From Variovorax gracilis (GTDB lineage: Bacteria; Pseudomonadota; Gammaproteobacteria; Burkholderiales; Burkholderiaceae_C), in the NCBI RefSeq assembly GCF_030317115.1, contig NZ_JASZYF010000006.1:62001-126000 (forward strand): DNA of 64,000 nt, in the 5' to 3' direction. The notes beneath the pieces were generated by a model, which saw only the letters and a list, made by a program, of their open reading frames with translations, did no database searches and was not told the origin of the DNA. Of this stretch, positions 46,815-55,734 are shown piece by piece. Both the position numbers and the translations under genes were made by a program. Position 1 is the stretch's first letter. Every line of letters starts with the position of its first letter.

Positions 46815-48039
46815 TCCGGTGGCGTCGGCGCCAGCCCCTGTCGAGTGCGAGGTGCTGGTGATCGGCGCCGGCCCGGCCGGGAGCGCCTGCGCCCAGGTGC
46901 TTGCACGCGCGGGTTTCGATGTGGTGCTGGCCGACCAGCAGGCGTTCCCGCGCGACAAGGTCTGCGGCGACGGGCTGATTCCGGACGCGCACCGGGCGCT
47001 CGATCGGCTCGGCGTGCTCGACGAAGTGCTGGCGCGCGCGCGGTCGGCGACGCACGTCGGCTGCGTCGGCCCGCGTGGCGGCCGGGTCGAGTTGCCGGCA
47101 CATCTCGCGGTGATGCCGCGCCGCGAACTCGACGAGATCCTGCGCCAGGCGTCGCTCAGGGCGGGTGTGCGCTGGCTGGCGCCGGCCCGCTTCGAGGCGC
47201 CGCTGCTCGACGGCGATCGACAGGTGATCGGTGCACGCCTCACGCGACCGGACGGCGTCATCCAGGCGTTGCGCGCCCGCTGGACCGTGCTCGCGACCGG
47301 TGCGGCGTCGGTGCCCCTGGAGGCGGCCGGCCTGTGCACGCGCCGCACGCCGAGCGGCATCGCGCTGCGCGGCTACGTGCGGAACGACGCGATGGTGCAC
47401 CGGGTCAAGGGGCTCGACGTGGTGTGGCATCGCGCATTGCGGCGCGGGTACGGCTGGATCTTTCCGTGCGCCGGGGGCGTGTTCAACATCGGTGTGGGGA
47501 TCACGCACAGCCGCGCCGACGCACCGGACGTCAACCTGCGCGAACTGTTCGCCACTTTCACCCGCGTGTACGCGCCGGCGCGCGAGCTGATGGAAGGCGG
47601 CGAGCCGCTCGGTCCGCTGAAGGGCGCGCCGCTGCGCTGTTCGCTCGACGGCGCGACGTGGTCGCGGCCCGGGCTGCTGGTGGCGGGCGAGGCGGCCGGC
47701 AGCACCTACCTCTTCACCGGCGAGGGCATCGGCAAGGCGCTCGAGACCGGCATGCTCGCCGCGCGGTCGATCGCGGAAGGCCGCGACCAAGGGCTGGCCG
47801 AAGCGCAAGTGCGCGCACGCTACGAAGCCGCGCTGCATGCGCTGAAGCCGCGCTTCGACGCTTACGAGCAGGCCAACCGAATCAACAACCATCCGTGGCT
47901 GGCCGACTTCCTGATCTGGCGCGCGCGCCACAGCGAGAGCGCAAGAAAACGGCTGAGCGGCGTGATCGAGGAAACCCACACGCCCCGCGCGCTCGTGACG
48001 GCCCAGGGCCTGCTCCGCATGCTCCTGCCGTCCGCTTGA
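46798..48039 (+). CDS. Geranylgeranyl-reductase-family FAD oxidoreductase
   Basis: A 413-aa flavoprotein. It has the Rossmann motif VIGAGPAGSACAQ (about 21-33) and the DKVCGDGLIP motif typical of the GGR family. Other motifs are AVMPRREL and GWIFPCAGG, and the FAD-contacting VAGEAAGSTYLFTGEGIG lies near residue 300. Such enzymes reduce isoprenoid double bonds or halogenate/hydroxylate other substrates; the substrate here is open. It starts inside the last codons of the VOC gene. Confidence 0.85.
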   Translation: MAAAADPVASAPAPVECEVLVIGAGPAGSACAQVLARAGFDVVLADQQAFPRDKVCGDGLIPDAHRALDRLGVLDEVLARARSATHVGCVGPRGGRVELPAHLAVMPRRELDEILRQASLRAGVRWLAPARFEAPLLDGDRQVIGARLTRPDGVIQALRARWTVLATGAASVPLEAAGLCTRRTPSGIALRGYVRNDAMVHRVKGLDVVWHRALRRGYGWIFPCAGGVFNIGVGITHSRADAPDVNLRELFATFTRVYAPARELMEGGEPLGPLKGAPLRCSLDGATWSRPGLLVAGEAAGSTYLFTGEGIGKALETGMLAARSIAEGRDQGLAEAQVRARYEAALHALKPRFDAYEQANRINNHPWLADFLIWRARHSESARKRLSGVIEETHTPRALVTAQGLLRMLLPSA

Positions 48040-48060
48040 CCCGCGTCGGTGGTTGCCGAC

Positions 48061-48089
48061 TTGATAACGATCGCTCATGGGCATATAAG
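48061..48089 (+). promoter_or_regulatory. Sigma-70 promoter before the DUF1269-like gene and cox operon
   Basis: TTGATA (48061-48066), a 17-nt spacer and TATAAG (48084-48089), each 5/6 to consensus. A start near 48096 would leave a 40-nt leader with an AAAGGAGG ribosome site before ATG 48136. Confidence 0.65.
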
Positions 48090-48135
48090 TCGTCCATGGT
48101 TCCTTGTCTCGTCGCAAGACGGAAAGGAGGGTGCC

Positions 48136-48651
48136 ATGAGGAGACGCATTTACTGGCTCATGCCGGATCTGGCGAGCGCCAGGCAAGCGATGCACGATCT
48201 CGTGCAGGCGCGTGTCGACGTTGCGCGCATTCATTTCGCCGGGCCGGAAGGCATGGACATGACCGGCCTCCACGCGGCCAACGTGTGGCAGACCTCGGAT
48301 GTCGTCCACGCGGCAAAGACCGGGTGGGTGATCGGCAGCGCCTGCGGCATGGTCGCCGGCCTCGTGGCCGGCTTGCTTTTTCCGGTCATGGGCGACGACC
48401 CCGAATGGGAAGTGGCCGTCTTGCTCGGCGTGCTGGGAGGCGTGGTCGGCGCCTGGTCCGCCAGCATGATCGGCATCTCCATTCCGAGCATCCGGTTGCG
48501 GCGCTTCGAGGGCGCCATGGCCGAGGGCCGGATTCTCCTGATGGTGGACCTGCCGCGATCGCGTGTGCAGGACATCGAGGCACTGTTGCAGACCGCGCAT
48601 CCTGAAGCCCATTTCGAGGGCGAGGAGCAGCAGGTCCCGGCGTTCCGCTGA
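48136..48651 (+). CDS. DUF1269-like membrane protein
   Basis: A 171-aa protein with an N-terminal YWLMPDLASARQAMHDL segment. Two Gly/Ala-rich hydrophobic helices follow at about residues 60-110 (WVIGSACGMVAGLVAGLLF; EVAVLLGVLGGVVGAW). The soluble C-terminus contains RILLMVDLPRSRVQDIEALL. This resembles DUF1269 proteins, which are of unknown function. A strong AAAGGAGG ribosome site and a sigma-70 promoter precede it. The oxidase subunit II gene starts 55 bases later, so it may be the first gene of the oxidase transcript. Confidence 0.7.
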   Translation: MRRRIYWLMPDLASARQAMHDLVQARVDVARIHFAGPEGMDMTGLHAANVWQTSDVVHAAKTGWVIGSACGMVAGLVAGLLFPVMGDDPEWEVAVLLGVLGGVVGAWSASMIGISIPSIRLRRFEGAMAEGRILLMVDLPRSRVQDIEALLQTAHPEAHFEGEEQQVPAFR

Positions 48652-48706
48652 AACGCCGCCGAATCGATGAGTCGCGGACCGCCGATGCACAGCCAGGGAA
48701 CCACAC

Positions 48707-49870
48707 ATGATCATGGCCATCGCCCTGCTGATCATCGTGGTCGCCTCGGTGGTCTTTCACGTCGTCAATCCGTGGTGGCTGACGCCACTGGCTTCCAACT
48801 GGCAGGAGATGGACCACACGCTGACCATCACGCTGGTCATTACGGGCGTCTTCTTTGTCGCGATCAATCTCTTCGTCGTGTACACGCTGGTGCGCTTCCG
48901 CCACCGCGAAGGCAGCCGCGCGGCGCATGAGCCCGAGAACAAGAAGCTGGAACGCTGGCTGATCGGCGGCACGACGGTCGGCATCATCGCGCTCCTGGCG
49001 CCGGGGCTGGTGGTCTACGCCAACTACGTGAGGGAGCCGCGCGACTCGCTCGTGCTGGAGGTGGTGGGCCAGCAATGGCAGTGGCGCTACCGCTTTCCCG
49101 GCGCGGACGGCAAGCTGGGCGCGAGCGATGCGCGCTTCTACAGCGCAAGCAACCCCTTCGGGCTCGATCCCGCCGACCCGGCCGGGCAGGACGACATCAT
49201 GGTCGCGGGCGACGAGGTGCATCTGCCCCTCGGCAAGCCGGTGCTGGTGCTCGTGCGCTCGCACGATGTGCTGCATGACTTCTACGTGCCGCCGTTCCGT
49301 GCGCGCATGAACACGGTGCCGGGACAGGTCAGCCGCTTCTGGTTCACGCCGACCGTCGTGGGCCGCTACGAGGCGCTGTGTGCGCAGCTCTGCGGCGTGG
49401 GCCATCCGAACATGCGCGGCTTCGTGGTGGTGGAAGATCCGGCGCAGTTCCAGGCCTGGCAAATGGCGTTGCCGACCTTCGCCAGGACGCAGGTCAAGGC
49501 GCTGCCGCCCCCGTCGGGCGAGGCCGCGGCCGGAGGCGCAGGCGCGCGCGTCGAGCAGGGGCGGGTGCTCTCGGAATCCAAGGGTTGCGTGGCCTGCCAC
49601 ACCATCGACGGGACCGCCCGCGTGGGGCCGACGTGGAAGGGCCTCTACGGCAAGACCGAGAACATGCGGGATGGGTCGACCGCGCTGGTCGATGAAAACT
49701 ACCTGCGCAGCTTCATCCGCGATCCGCAGGCGCGCGGCGTGAAGGGCTTCCCGCCCGTCATGCCCAAGATCGACCTGACCGAGGAAGAACTGGCCGCGCT
49801 GGTGGCCTACATCCAGTCCCTGGGCAGCCCGCCGGCGCAGGCTGCCACCGAACCGAAGGTGCAGCGATGA
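48707..49870 (+). CDS. coxB: Cytochrome c oxidase subunit II with cytochrome c domain
   Basis: A 387-aa caa3-type subunit II. It has three hydrophobic segments (about 1-20, 38-64 and 86-108) and a periplasmic CuA domain with QQWQWRYRFPG, the early His in VRSHDVLHDF and the late CAQLCGVGHPNM. A C-terminal c-type cytochrome has the haem site CVACH (near residue 296) and an axial Met in PPVMPKI. It accepts electrons for the oxidase directly through its own haem. The stop overlaps the subunit I ATG by 4 bases (ATGA). Confidence 0.92.
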   Translation: MIMAIALLIIVVASVVFHVVNPWWLTPLASNWQEMDHTLTITLVITGVFFVAINLFVVYTLVRFRHREGSRAAHEPENKKLERWLIGGTTVGIIALLAPGLVVYANYVREPRDSLVLEVVGQQWQWRYRFPGADGKLGASDARFYSASNPFGLDPADPAGQDDIMVAGDEVHLPLGKPVLVLVRSHDVLHDFYVPPFRARMNTVPGQVSRFWFTPTVVGRYEALCAQLCGVGHPNMRGFVVVEDPAQFQAWQMALPTFARTQVKALPPPSGEAAAGGAGARVEQGRVLSESKGCVACHTIDGTARVGPTWKGLYGKTENMRDGSTALVDENYLRSFIRDPQARGVKGFPPVMPKIDLTEEELAALVAYIQSLGSPPAQAATEPKVQR

Positions 49871-51669
49871 ACCCTGACGCGCCCACGGCGCACACCCTTG
49901 CGCACGACGACGACGCCGACCACCACGCACCGAAGAGCTTCCTGACGCGCTACATCTGGAGCCAGGACCACAAGGTGATCGCCGTGCAGTACGCCTGCAC
50001 CGCCATCGCCGTGGGCGTGGTGGGGCTGGTGCTGTCGAACCTGATGCGGCTGCAGCTCGGCTACCCGGGCCATTTCGAGTTCATCAACCCCGAGCGCTAC
50101 TACCAGTTCGTGACCATGCACGGAATGATCATGGTGATCTACCTGCTGACCGCGCTGTTCCTCGGCGGCTTCGGCAACTACCTGATCCCGCTGATGGTCG
50201 GCGCGCGGGACATGGTGTTCCCCTATCTCAACATGCTGAGCTTCTGGGTCTACCTGCTGTCGGTGGTGGTGCTGATGGCGAGCTTCTTCGTCACGGGCGG
50301 GCCCACCGGCGCCGGATGGACGCTGTACCCGCCGCAGTCGATCCTGCCCGGCACGCCAGGCCATTCAGGCGGCATCGTGCTGATGCTGGTGTCGCTGGTG
50401 ATCTTCATCGTGGCGACCACCATGGGCGGCCTCAACTACGTGACCACCGTGCTCCAGGCCCGCTGCCAGGGCATGACGCTGATGCGCATGCCGCTGACCG
50501 TGTGGGGCATCTTCGTCGCGACCATCCTCGCGCTGCTGGGCTTCCCGGCGCTGTTCGTCAGCGGCGTGATGCTGCTGCTCGACCGCACGCTGGGCACCAG
50601 CTTCTTCATGCCGGCGCTGGTGTCGATGGGTCAGGTGACCAACTACAAGGGCGGCAGCCCGCTGCTGTTCCAGCACCTGTTCTGGTTCTTCGGGCACCCG
50701 GAGGTCTACATCGTGGCGCTTCCGGCCTTCGGCATCGTCTCCGACCTGATCAGCGTGCACGCGCGCAAGTGCATCTTCGGCTATCGGATGATGGTGTGGG
50801 CCATCGTCGCGATCGGCGGACTCAGCGTGGTGGTGTGGGCGCACCACATGTTCGTGAGCGGCATGAACCCGTACTTCGGCTTCTTCTTCGCGACCACCAC
50901 GCTCATCATCGCGGTGCCGACGGCGATCAAGGTCTACAACTGGCTGCTGACCCTGTGGCGCGGCGACATCCACCTGTCGGTGCCCATGCTCTTTGCGCTG
51001 GCCTTCGTCTGCACCTTCGCCATCGGCGGGCTGACCGGCCTCTTCCTCGGCAACGTGAGCGTGGACATTCCGCTCTCGGGCACGTACTTCGTGGTGGCGC
51101 ACTTCCACATGGTGATGGGCGTGGCGCCGCTGCTGGTGGTGTTCGGCGGCATCTACCACTGGTTCCCGAAGGTCACCGGCCGGATGCTCGACGACCGCCT
51201 CGGCCACTGGCACTTCTGGATCACCTTCCTCGGCACCTACCTGATCTACTTCCCGATGCATTACCTCGGCGTGCTCGGCATGCCGCGGCGCTACTACAAC
51301 TTCGACGGGTACAAGTTCATTCCGGAATCGGCGCTCACGCTGAACACCTTCATCACCGTGGTCGCGCTGATCGTCGGGGCGGCGCAGTTCCTGTTCATCA
51401 TCAATCTGGCGTGGAGCGCCTGGCGCGGCCGGCCGGCGAATGCCAATCCGTGGCGCGCCGCGTCGCTCGAATGGCAGACGCCGGCGACGCCGCCGGCCCA
51501 TGGCAACTGGGGGCCGCGGCTGCCGGTGGTCTATCGCTGGGCCTATGCCTACGGGGTGCCGGGCAAGGTGGAGGATTTCATTCCGCAGAACGCGCCGCCC
51601 GAAGCCGGCGGCGTGGAGCCCGAGGCTTATCCCGACAAGGGCGGCGAGGCCCGAGGAGCAACGGCATGA
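49867..51669 (+). CDS. ctaD: Cytochrome c oxidase subunit I
   Basis: A 600-aa haem-copper oxidase subunit I with about 12 predicted helices. Visible sites are a haem a His in FVTMHGMIM, the CuB His-Tyr pair in WFFGHPEVYI (the Glu is that of the D-channel in A1-type oxidases), CuB His-His in VWAHHMFVSG, and haem a3/a ligands in VVAHFHMVMG. The C-terminal extension (about 530-600) is Pro/Gly rich. The overlap with coxB and the next gene indicates one operon. Confidence 0.95.
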   Translation: MNPDAPTAHTLAHDDDADHHAPKSFLTRYIWSQDHKVIAVQYACTAIAVGVVGLVLSNLMRLQLGYPGHFEFINPERYYQFVTMHGMIMVIYLLTALFLGGFGNYLIPLMVGARDMVFPYLNMLSFWVYLLSVVVLMASFFVTGGPTGAGWTLYPPQSILPGTPGHSGGIVLMLVSLVIFIVATTMGGLNYVTTVLQARCQGMTLMRMPLTVWGIFVATILALLGFPALFVSGVMLLLDRTLGTSFFMPALVSMGQVTNYKGGSPLLFQHLFWFFGHPEVYIVALPAFGIVSDLISVHARKCIFGYRMMVWAIVAIGGLSVVVWAHHMFVSGMNPYFGFFFATTTLIIAVPTAIKVYNWLLTLWRGDIHLSVPMLFALAFVCTFAIGGLTGLFLGNVSVDIPLSGTYFVVAHFHMVMGVAPLLVVFGGIYHWFPKVTGRMLDDRLGHWHFWITFLGTYLIYFPMHYLGVLGMPRRYYNFDGYKFIPESALTLNTFITVVALIVGAAQFLFIINLAWSAWRGRPANANPWRAASLEWQTPATPPAHGNWGPRLPVVYRWAYAYGVPGKVEDFIPQNAPPEAGGVEPEAYPDKGGEARGATA

Positions 51670-52286
51670 GCGCCTCGCTGGTCGTCAACGGCATCGACCG
51701 CGACGCCCGGCTGCGCGATGCGCACGCGAGCGCGGCCGGAATCGGGTTGTGGGTCTTCATGGGCGTCGCGACCACCTTGTTCTCGCTCTTCATCACGGCC
51801 TACGTGATGCGCATGAACAGCAGCGACGCGGTGACGCTGTCGCTGCCGTGGCAACTGTGGCTCAGCACATCGCTGCTCGTCGCCGGCAGCGTGGCCTTGC
51901 ACCTCGCCCTGCGGGCGGCGCGCGGGGCCGACGTGATCCGCACGCGCCGCCTGCTGAGCGCCGGTGGTCTCTGCGCGGCTGCATTCCTCTGCGTGCAACT
52001 GTGGGCCTGGCAATCCCTGTGGAGCGCCCAGGTGATGCCGGCAGGCAACCCGGCCGGGAGTTTCTTCTATCTGCTGACTGCGATGCACGGGCTCCACATG
52101 GCCGGTGGTCTCGCCGGCTGGGCGTGGACGATGCGTGCCGCCCGGCGCGAACCTGCCGAGGCCGCGTGGCGCATCGCGCTGTGCGCGCGCTACTGGCATT
52201 TCATGCTCGCGGTGTGGATCGTGCTGTTCGCCACGCTGGGGTGGGTGACGCCCGAGGTGGCGCGCTTCATCTGCGGCACCGCCTGA
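51666..52286 (+). CDS. Haem-copper oxidase subunit III-like protein (first of two)
   Basis: A 206-aa membrane protein with about five predicted helices and subunit III-like motifs: GIGLWVFMGVATTLFSLF, MHGLHMAGGLAGW and ARYWHFMLAVWIVLF. It is shorter than usual and lacks the first two helices of a full CoxC. It overlaps ctaD by 4 bases and is followed 10 bases later by a second, longer subunit III gene, so the operon carries two. The role of this one is unclear; assembly or a second accessory subunit are possible. Confidence 0.8.
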   Translation: MSASLVVNGIDRDARLRDAHASAAGIGLWVFMGVATTLFSLFITAYVMRMNSSDAVTLSLPWQLWLSTSLLVAGSVALHLALRAARGADVIRTRRLLSAGGLCAAAFLCVQLWAWQSLWSAQVMPAGNPAGSFFYLLTAMHGLHMAGGLAGWAWTMRAARREPAEAAWRIALCARYWHFMLAVWIVLFATLGWVTPEVARFICGTA

Positions 52287-52296
52287 GGAGGCATCC

Positions 52297-52992
52297 ATGA
52301 ACACGGCAACCGTCGCGGCACCTCCCCTGAATCCGGCCATCGTCGCGGACGGCTGGCGCGGTCTGATTTCCGACTGGTCTTCCGATCGCCAGGCCTTCCA
52401 CGTCTCGTGGGGCAAGGCGATGATGTGGATCTTCCTGCTGAGCGACACCTTCATCTTCAGCTGCTTCCTCACCGGCTACATGACGGTGCGCGTCTCGACG
52501 ACCGCCACATGGCCCAACCCGAGCGAGGTGTTCGCGCTGCATGTGGGCGGCGCCAACGTGCCCTTGCTGCTGATCGCGATCATGACCTTCGTGCTCATCA
52601 GCAGCAGCGGCACGATGGCGATGGCCGTCAACTTCGCCTATCGCCGGGACAAGGTGAACGCCGCCACGCTGATGCTCGTGACCGCCACCTTCGGCGAACT
52701 CTTCGTAGGCATGCAGGCCTTCGAGTGGTCCAAGCTGATCATGGAGGGCGTGCGGCCCTGGGGCAATCCGATGGGCGCGGCGCAGTTCGGCTCGACCTTC
52801 TTCATGATCACCGGCTTCCATGGCCTGCACGTGACCGGCGGCGTGATCCTGCTGTTCATCGTGTCCTTCAAGCTCATCCGCGGCGACTACGACCGCACCG
52901 GCAACTACCAGATCGTCGAGATCGCGGGCCTGTACTGGCACTTCGTGGATCTCGTGTGGGTGTTCATCTTTGCGTTTTTCTATCTCTGGTGA
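52297..52992 (+). CDS. Cytochrome c oxidase subunit III (second of two)
   Basis: A 231-aa subunit III-type protein with seven predicted helices. It has motifs GKAMMWIFLLSDTFIFSCF, EWSKLI, GFHGLHVTGGV (the usual HGxHV signature) and YWHFVDLVWVFIFAFFYLW at the end. This is nearer to the full CoxC pattern than the preceding gene. It is not essential for catalysis in related enzymes but stabilises subunit I. The gene after it (subunit IV type) starts 8 bases later. Confidence 0.88.
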   Translation: MNTATVAAPPLNPAIVADGWRGLISDWSSDRQAFHVSWGKAMMWIFLLSDTFIFSCFLTGYMTVRVSTTATWPNPSEVFALHVGGANVPLLLIAIMTFVLISSSGTMAMAVNFAYRRDKVNAATLMLVTATFGELFVGMQAFEWSKLIMEGVRPWGNPMGAAQFGSTFFMITGFHGLHVTGGVILLFIVSFKLIRGDYDRTGNYQIVEIAGLYWHFVDLVWVFIFAFFYLW

Positions 52993-53000
52993 GGACGATC

Positions 53001-53315
53001 ATGACCCCAGGCACAGGCCAGCAACATCCGATCAGCCTCTACCTCAAGATCTGGGGGCTGCTGTTCGTGCTCAGCGCGATGTCGTACATGGTCGACTACC
53101 TGCACTTCCAGGGCTACCTTCGCTGGGGGTTGATCATCACCTTCATGCTGATGAAGGCCGGCTTGATCGTGGCGATCTTCATGCACATGGCGTGGGAGCG
53201 GCTGTCGCTGGTGTATGCGATCCTGCTGCCGCCGCTGTGCCTGCTGGTGCTGGTGGGGCTGATGTTTGCGGAGGCGGGCCATACGTTCCTGACGCGACTC
53301 CTGTTCTTCCACTAG
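53001..53315 (+). CDS. Cytochrome c oxidase subunit IV-type protein
   Basis: A 104-aa three-helix membrane protein (helices about 15-35, 42-64 and 70-95) of the prokaryotic subunit IV type. It has the usual KxxLIVAIFMHMAWERL segment between helices. It is the last gene of the five-gene oxidase operon. Repeat R4 fills the gap to the convergent MFS gene. Confidence 0.85.
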   Translation: MTPGTGQQHPISLYLKIWGLLFVLSAMSYMVDYLHFQGYLRWGLIITFMLMKAGLIVAIFMHMAWERLSLVYAILLPPLCLLVLVGLMFAEAGHTFLTRLLFFH

Positions 53316-53348
53316 AAGTCCTTCACGCCCATCTGCTTGGGGGCCGAC

Positions 53349-53430
53349 GCGGAACCGGCTTTGCCGGGCCGCTGGCGGCGCCCCCGGCAGGGGGTGGGCG
53401 GCCACACGCAGTGGGCAAGCCTGGGAGGAG
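53349..53430 (-). repeat. Double-hairpin intergenic repeat, copy R4
   Basis: Reverse orientation copy: GGAACCGGCTTTGCCGG, GCCCCCGGCAGGGGGTGG, CCACACGCAGTGGGC, AAGCCTGGGAGG. It lies between the convergent ends of the oxidase operon and the MFS gene, the same kind of site as R1. Confidence 0.7.
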
Positions 53431-53436
53431 TCCTGG

Positions 53437-55062
53437 CTAACGGTGCACGATGTATCGCGTCACAACGGGCAGCGATTCCCCTTGATGGAACGTCAGCCGC
53501 CGCTCCCGCAACGCCATGTCCGCCGCCGTCGCGCGATGAAAGCGCCGCAGATGCTCTGTCCATGACTCGTCGACGATCTGCTCGACGTACCGGCTTGGGT
53601 CGGTGATGTCATGCAGCAGTTCCCACGCGATCGCGCCCTGGCTGAGCCGTGCGCGGCGCGTCTGGTGCATCACGATCAGGAAGGCGGCCGCGCGAGCAGG
53701 GTCGATCAGGTATTCGACCGTGATGACCACGCGGCCTTCTTCGCCGGGCGCGCTTTTCGGCGGGCCGGCGGCCCAGCCTTGCTTGGCGGGGCTGGTGTCA
53801 TCCTCTTCGCCGGCGCCGTCGGTCACGTAGCGCAACGCGGCGAACATGCACAAGCTGCCGGTCACCGCGGCGATGCCGAGGCTGATGTAGAGCGAGGTGA
53901 GTTCCGCCACCTGGCCCCAGAGCGCGGCACCGAAGGCGCTCGCGCCCATGATGGCCATCTGGTACATCGACATGCCGCGGGCACGCACCCAGTCGGGCAG
54001 CGCGAGCTGGGCCGACACCGACAGCGAATTGGCAACGGTGATCCAGGCCATGCCGCCGAGGAACATCGCCGGCACCGCCACCCAGGCATTCGGCGCCACC
54101 GCCATCACCGCCGTCGCGCCGGACTGCAGCAGCGCGCCGCGAATCACCAACTGGTCGCGCACCATCGCCTGGCGCAGCCGCGGCAGGAACAGCACGGCCA
54201 CGATGGCGCCCGAACCCATGGCCGCGAGCAGCAACGTGAAGGTGCCGGCGCCGCCGCCGCGGAGGTTGCGCGCCAGCAGCGGCAGCAGTGCCAGCAACGC
54301 CGTGGAATGCAGGAAGAAGAGCGCCACGCGCGTGAGCACCGCCCGCATGCGCTGCGACTGGCGCACGAACTGCACGCCGACGCGCATCGCGCTGATCAGT
54401 TTCTCGCGGCCCAGCGGATTGGGCGTGTGCTCGCGCCTCCAGCGCAGCACGACGAAGCCCGAGGCCACGCACATCACCGCGTTGAGCCCGAACACCCACA
54501 CCGTGCCCGCGCTGGCGATCAATGTGCCGGCCAGCAGCGGGCCAATGATGCGCGAGGCGTTCATCGCGATGCCGTTGAGCCCGAGCGCCGCGGGCAGGTG
54601 CGTGCGCGGCACCAGTTCGGGGACGATGGCCGAGAACACGGGCCAGCGCATCGCCAGGCCGATGCCGTTGGCGAAGGTCAGGGCCAGCAGCAGCGGCGCG
54701 TTCATCACGTCCATCACGACCGCGACGCACAGCACGATCGCGGTGCCCGCCAGCCAGAACTGTGTGACGACCAGCCAGCGCCGCCGGTCCAGGATGTCGG
54801 CCAGCGCGCCGCTGGGAAGCCCCAGCAGGAACACGGGCAGCGTGGAGGCGGACTGCACCAGCGCGACCCAGATCGGCGAGGTGGTGAGCGAGGTCATCAT
54901 CCAGGCCGCCGCCACGTCGTTCATCCACATGCAGACGTTGGCGATCAGCCAGGTGCTCCACAGCATGCGGAACACGGGGAGCTTCAACGGTTCGAGAGGT
55001 CCGACGCGAGTGGGCTGCACGCGTGGCGCGGTGGGAGTTTCCTGAGGCGAGATCGGTGGCAT
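53437..55062 (-). CDS. MFS_3-family exporter with C-terminal barrel domain
   Basis: A 541-aa transporter of the MFS_3/EntS-like group. About 12 helices run from WSTWLIANVCMWMNDVAAAW to SLYISLGIAAVTGSLCMF. Motif A is in LPSGALADILDRRRW. A cytoplasmic linker (about 410-440) and a C-terminal 100-residue dimeric alpha/beta-barrel-like domain follow (VVITVEYLIDPARAAAFL, YVEQIVDESWTEHLRRFHRA), as in PF05977 members. The substrate is unknown. It starts 6 bases behind the Lrp gene, so the two are one unit. Confidence 0.87.
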   Translation of the reverse strand: MPPISPQETPTAPRVQPTRVGPLEPLKLPVFRMLWSTWLIANVCMWMNDVAAAWMMTSLTTSPIWVALVQSASTLPVFLLGLPSGALADILDRRRWLVVTQFWLAGTAIVLCVAVVMDVMNAPLLLALTFANGIGLAMRWPVFSAIVPELVPRTHLPAALGLNGIAMNASRIIGPLLAGTLIASAGTVWVFGLNAVMCVASGFVVLRWRREHTPNPLGREKLISAMRVGVQFVRQSQRMRAVLTRVALFFLHSTALLALLPLLARNLRGGGAGTFTLLLAAMGSGAIVAVLFLPRLRQAMVRDQLVIRGALLQSGATAVMAVAPNAWVAVPAMFLGGMAWITVANSLSVSAQLALPDWVRARGMSMYQMAIMGASAFGAALWGQVAELTSLYISLGIAAVTGSLCMFAALRYVTDGAGEEDDTSPAKQGWAAGPPKSAPGEEGRVVITVEYLIDPARAAAFLIVMHQTRRARLSQGAIAWELLHDITDPSRYVEQIVDESWTEHLRRFHRATAADMALRERRLTFHQGESLPVVTRYIVHR

Positions 55063-55068
55063 CGGCGC

Positions 55069-55563
55069 CTATTGTCGGCGCGTCGCCTGCTGCGCCAGGT
55101 GGTCGAGCGGCAAGGCGTGGCTCGCCTTCACTTCGCCGAGAGAGAAGCTGGTGTGCAGGTCCTTCACGTTCGGCAGGTTGAGCAGGTGCTGGAGCGCGAA
55201 GCGCGAGAAGCTGTCGAGGTCCTGCGCCACCACCTGCAGCTCGAAGGTGCCGGTGCCGCTGATGTAGTGGCAGGCGACGACTTCCGGCAGCTTGCGGATC
55301 GCGTCCTCCAGCTTCCGCGTGACGTCGCCGGTGACGCGCTCGGCGTCCACGCGCACGAACGCGAGCACGCCGAGCCCGATCTTGTGGCGGTCGATCTCCG
55401 CGTGGTAGCCCTTGATGAACCCAGCCTCCTCCAGCGCCCGGACGCGGCGCCAGCAAGGTGCGGCCGACAGGCCCACGCGCAGGGCGAGTTCGGCGTTGGT
55501 GAGTCGGCCGTCGGCCTGCAGTTCTTGCAGGATGGCGAGGTCAAACTTGTCAATGCTTTCCAT
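55069..55563 (-). CDS. Lrp/AsnC-family regulator
   Basis: A 164-aa Lrp-type regulator: HTH (DKFDLAILQELQADGRLTN; LALRVGLSAAPCWRRV) and a RAM domain (VVACHYISGTGTFELQVV). It is divergent from the indolepyruvate oxidoreductase gene, a pairing common in Comamonadaceae and related bacteria, and is probably its aromatic amino acid-responsive regulator. ATG 55563 gives the family start; a longer frame to 55650 is non-typical. It is transcribed together with the MFS gene. Confidence 0.87.
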   Translation of the reverse strand: MESIDKFDLAILQELQADGRLTNAELALRVGLSAAPCWRRVRALEEAGFIKGYHAEIDRHKIGLGVLAFVRVDAERVTGDVTRKLEDAIRKLPEVVACHYISGTGTFELQVVAQDLDSFSRFALQHLLNLPNVKDLHTSFSLGEVKASHALPLDHLAQQATRRQ

Positions 55564-55583
55564 TCGAGTGGATATTAAGCAAG

Positions 55584-55596
55584 ATTCTTTCAGAAT
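55584..55596. promoter_or_regulatory. Candidate Lrp site between the divergent genes
   Basis: ATTCTTTCAGAAT, 5-bp arms ATTCT/AGAAT around TTC, in the 171-base gap between the Lrp and oxidoreductase genes. The size and dyad fit an Lrp/AsnC site; assignment is by position only. Confidence 0.35.
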
Positions 55597-55734
55597 GGGG
55601 CATTCCGCGGGCAAAGAACGCAAACACCTGTCAGGACAGCAGGCATACACTTTGCGTCATGATGGCCGAGGGGTATCCGACCCGGATGCCCTGCAAGCCA
55701 CGCCCACAAGGCACAGCCCACTGGAGACAGCACG

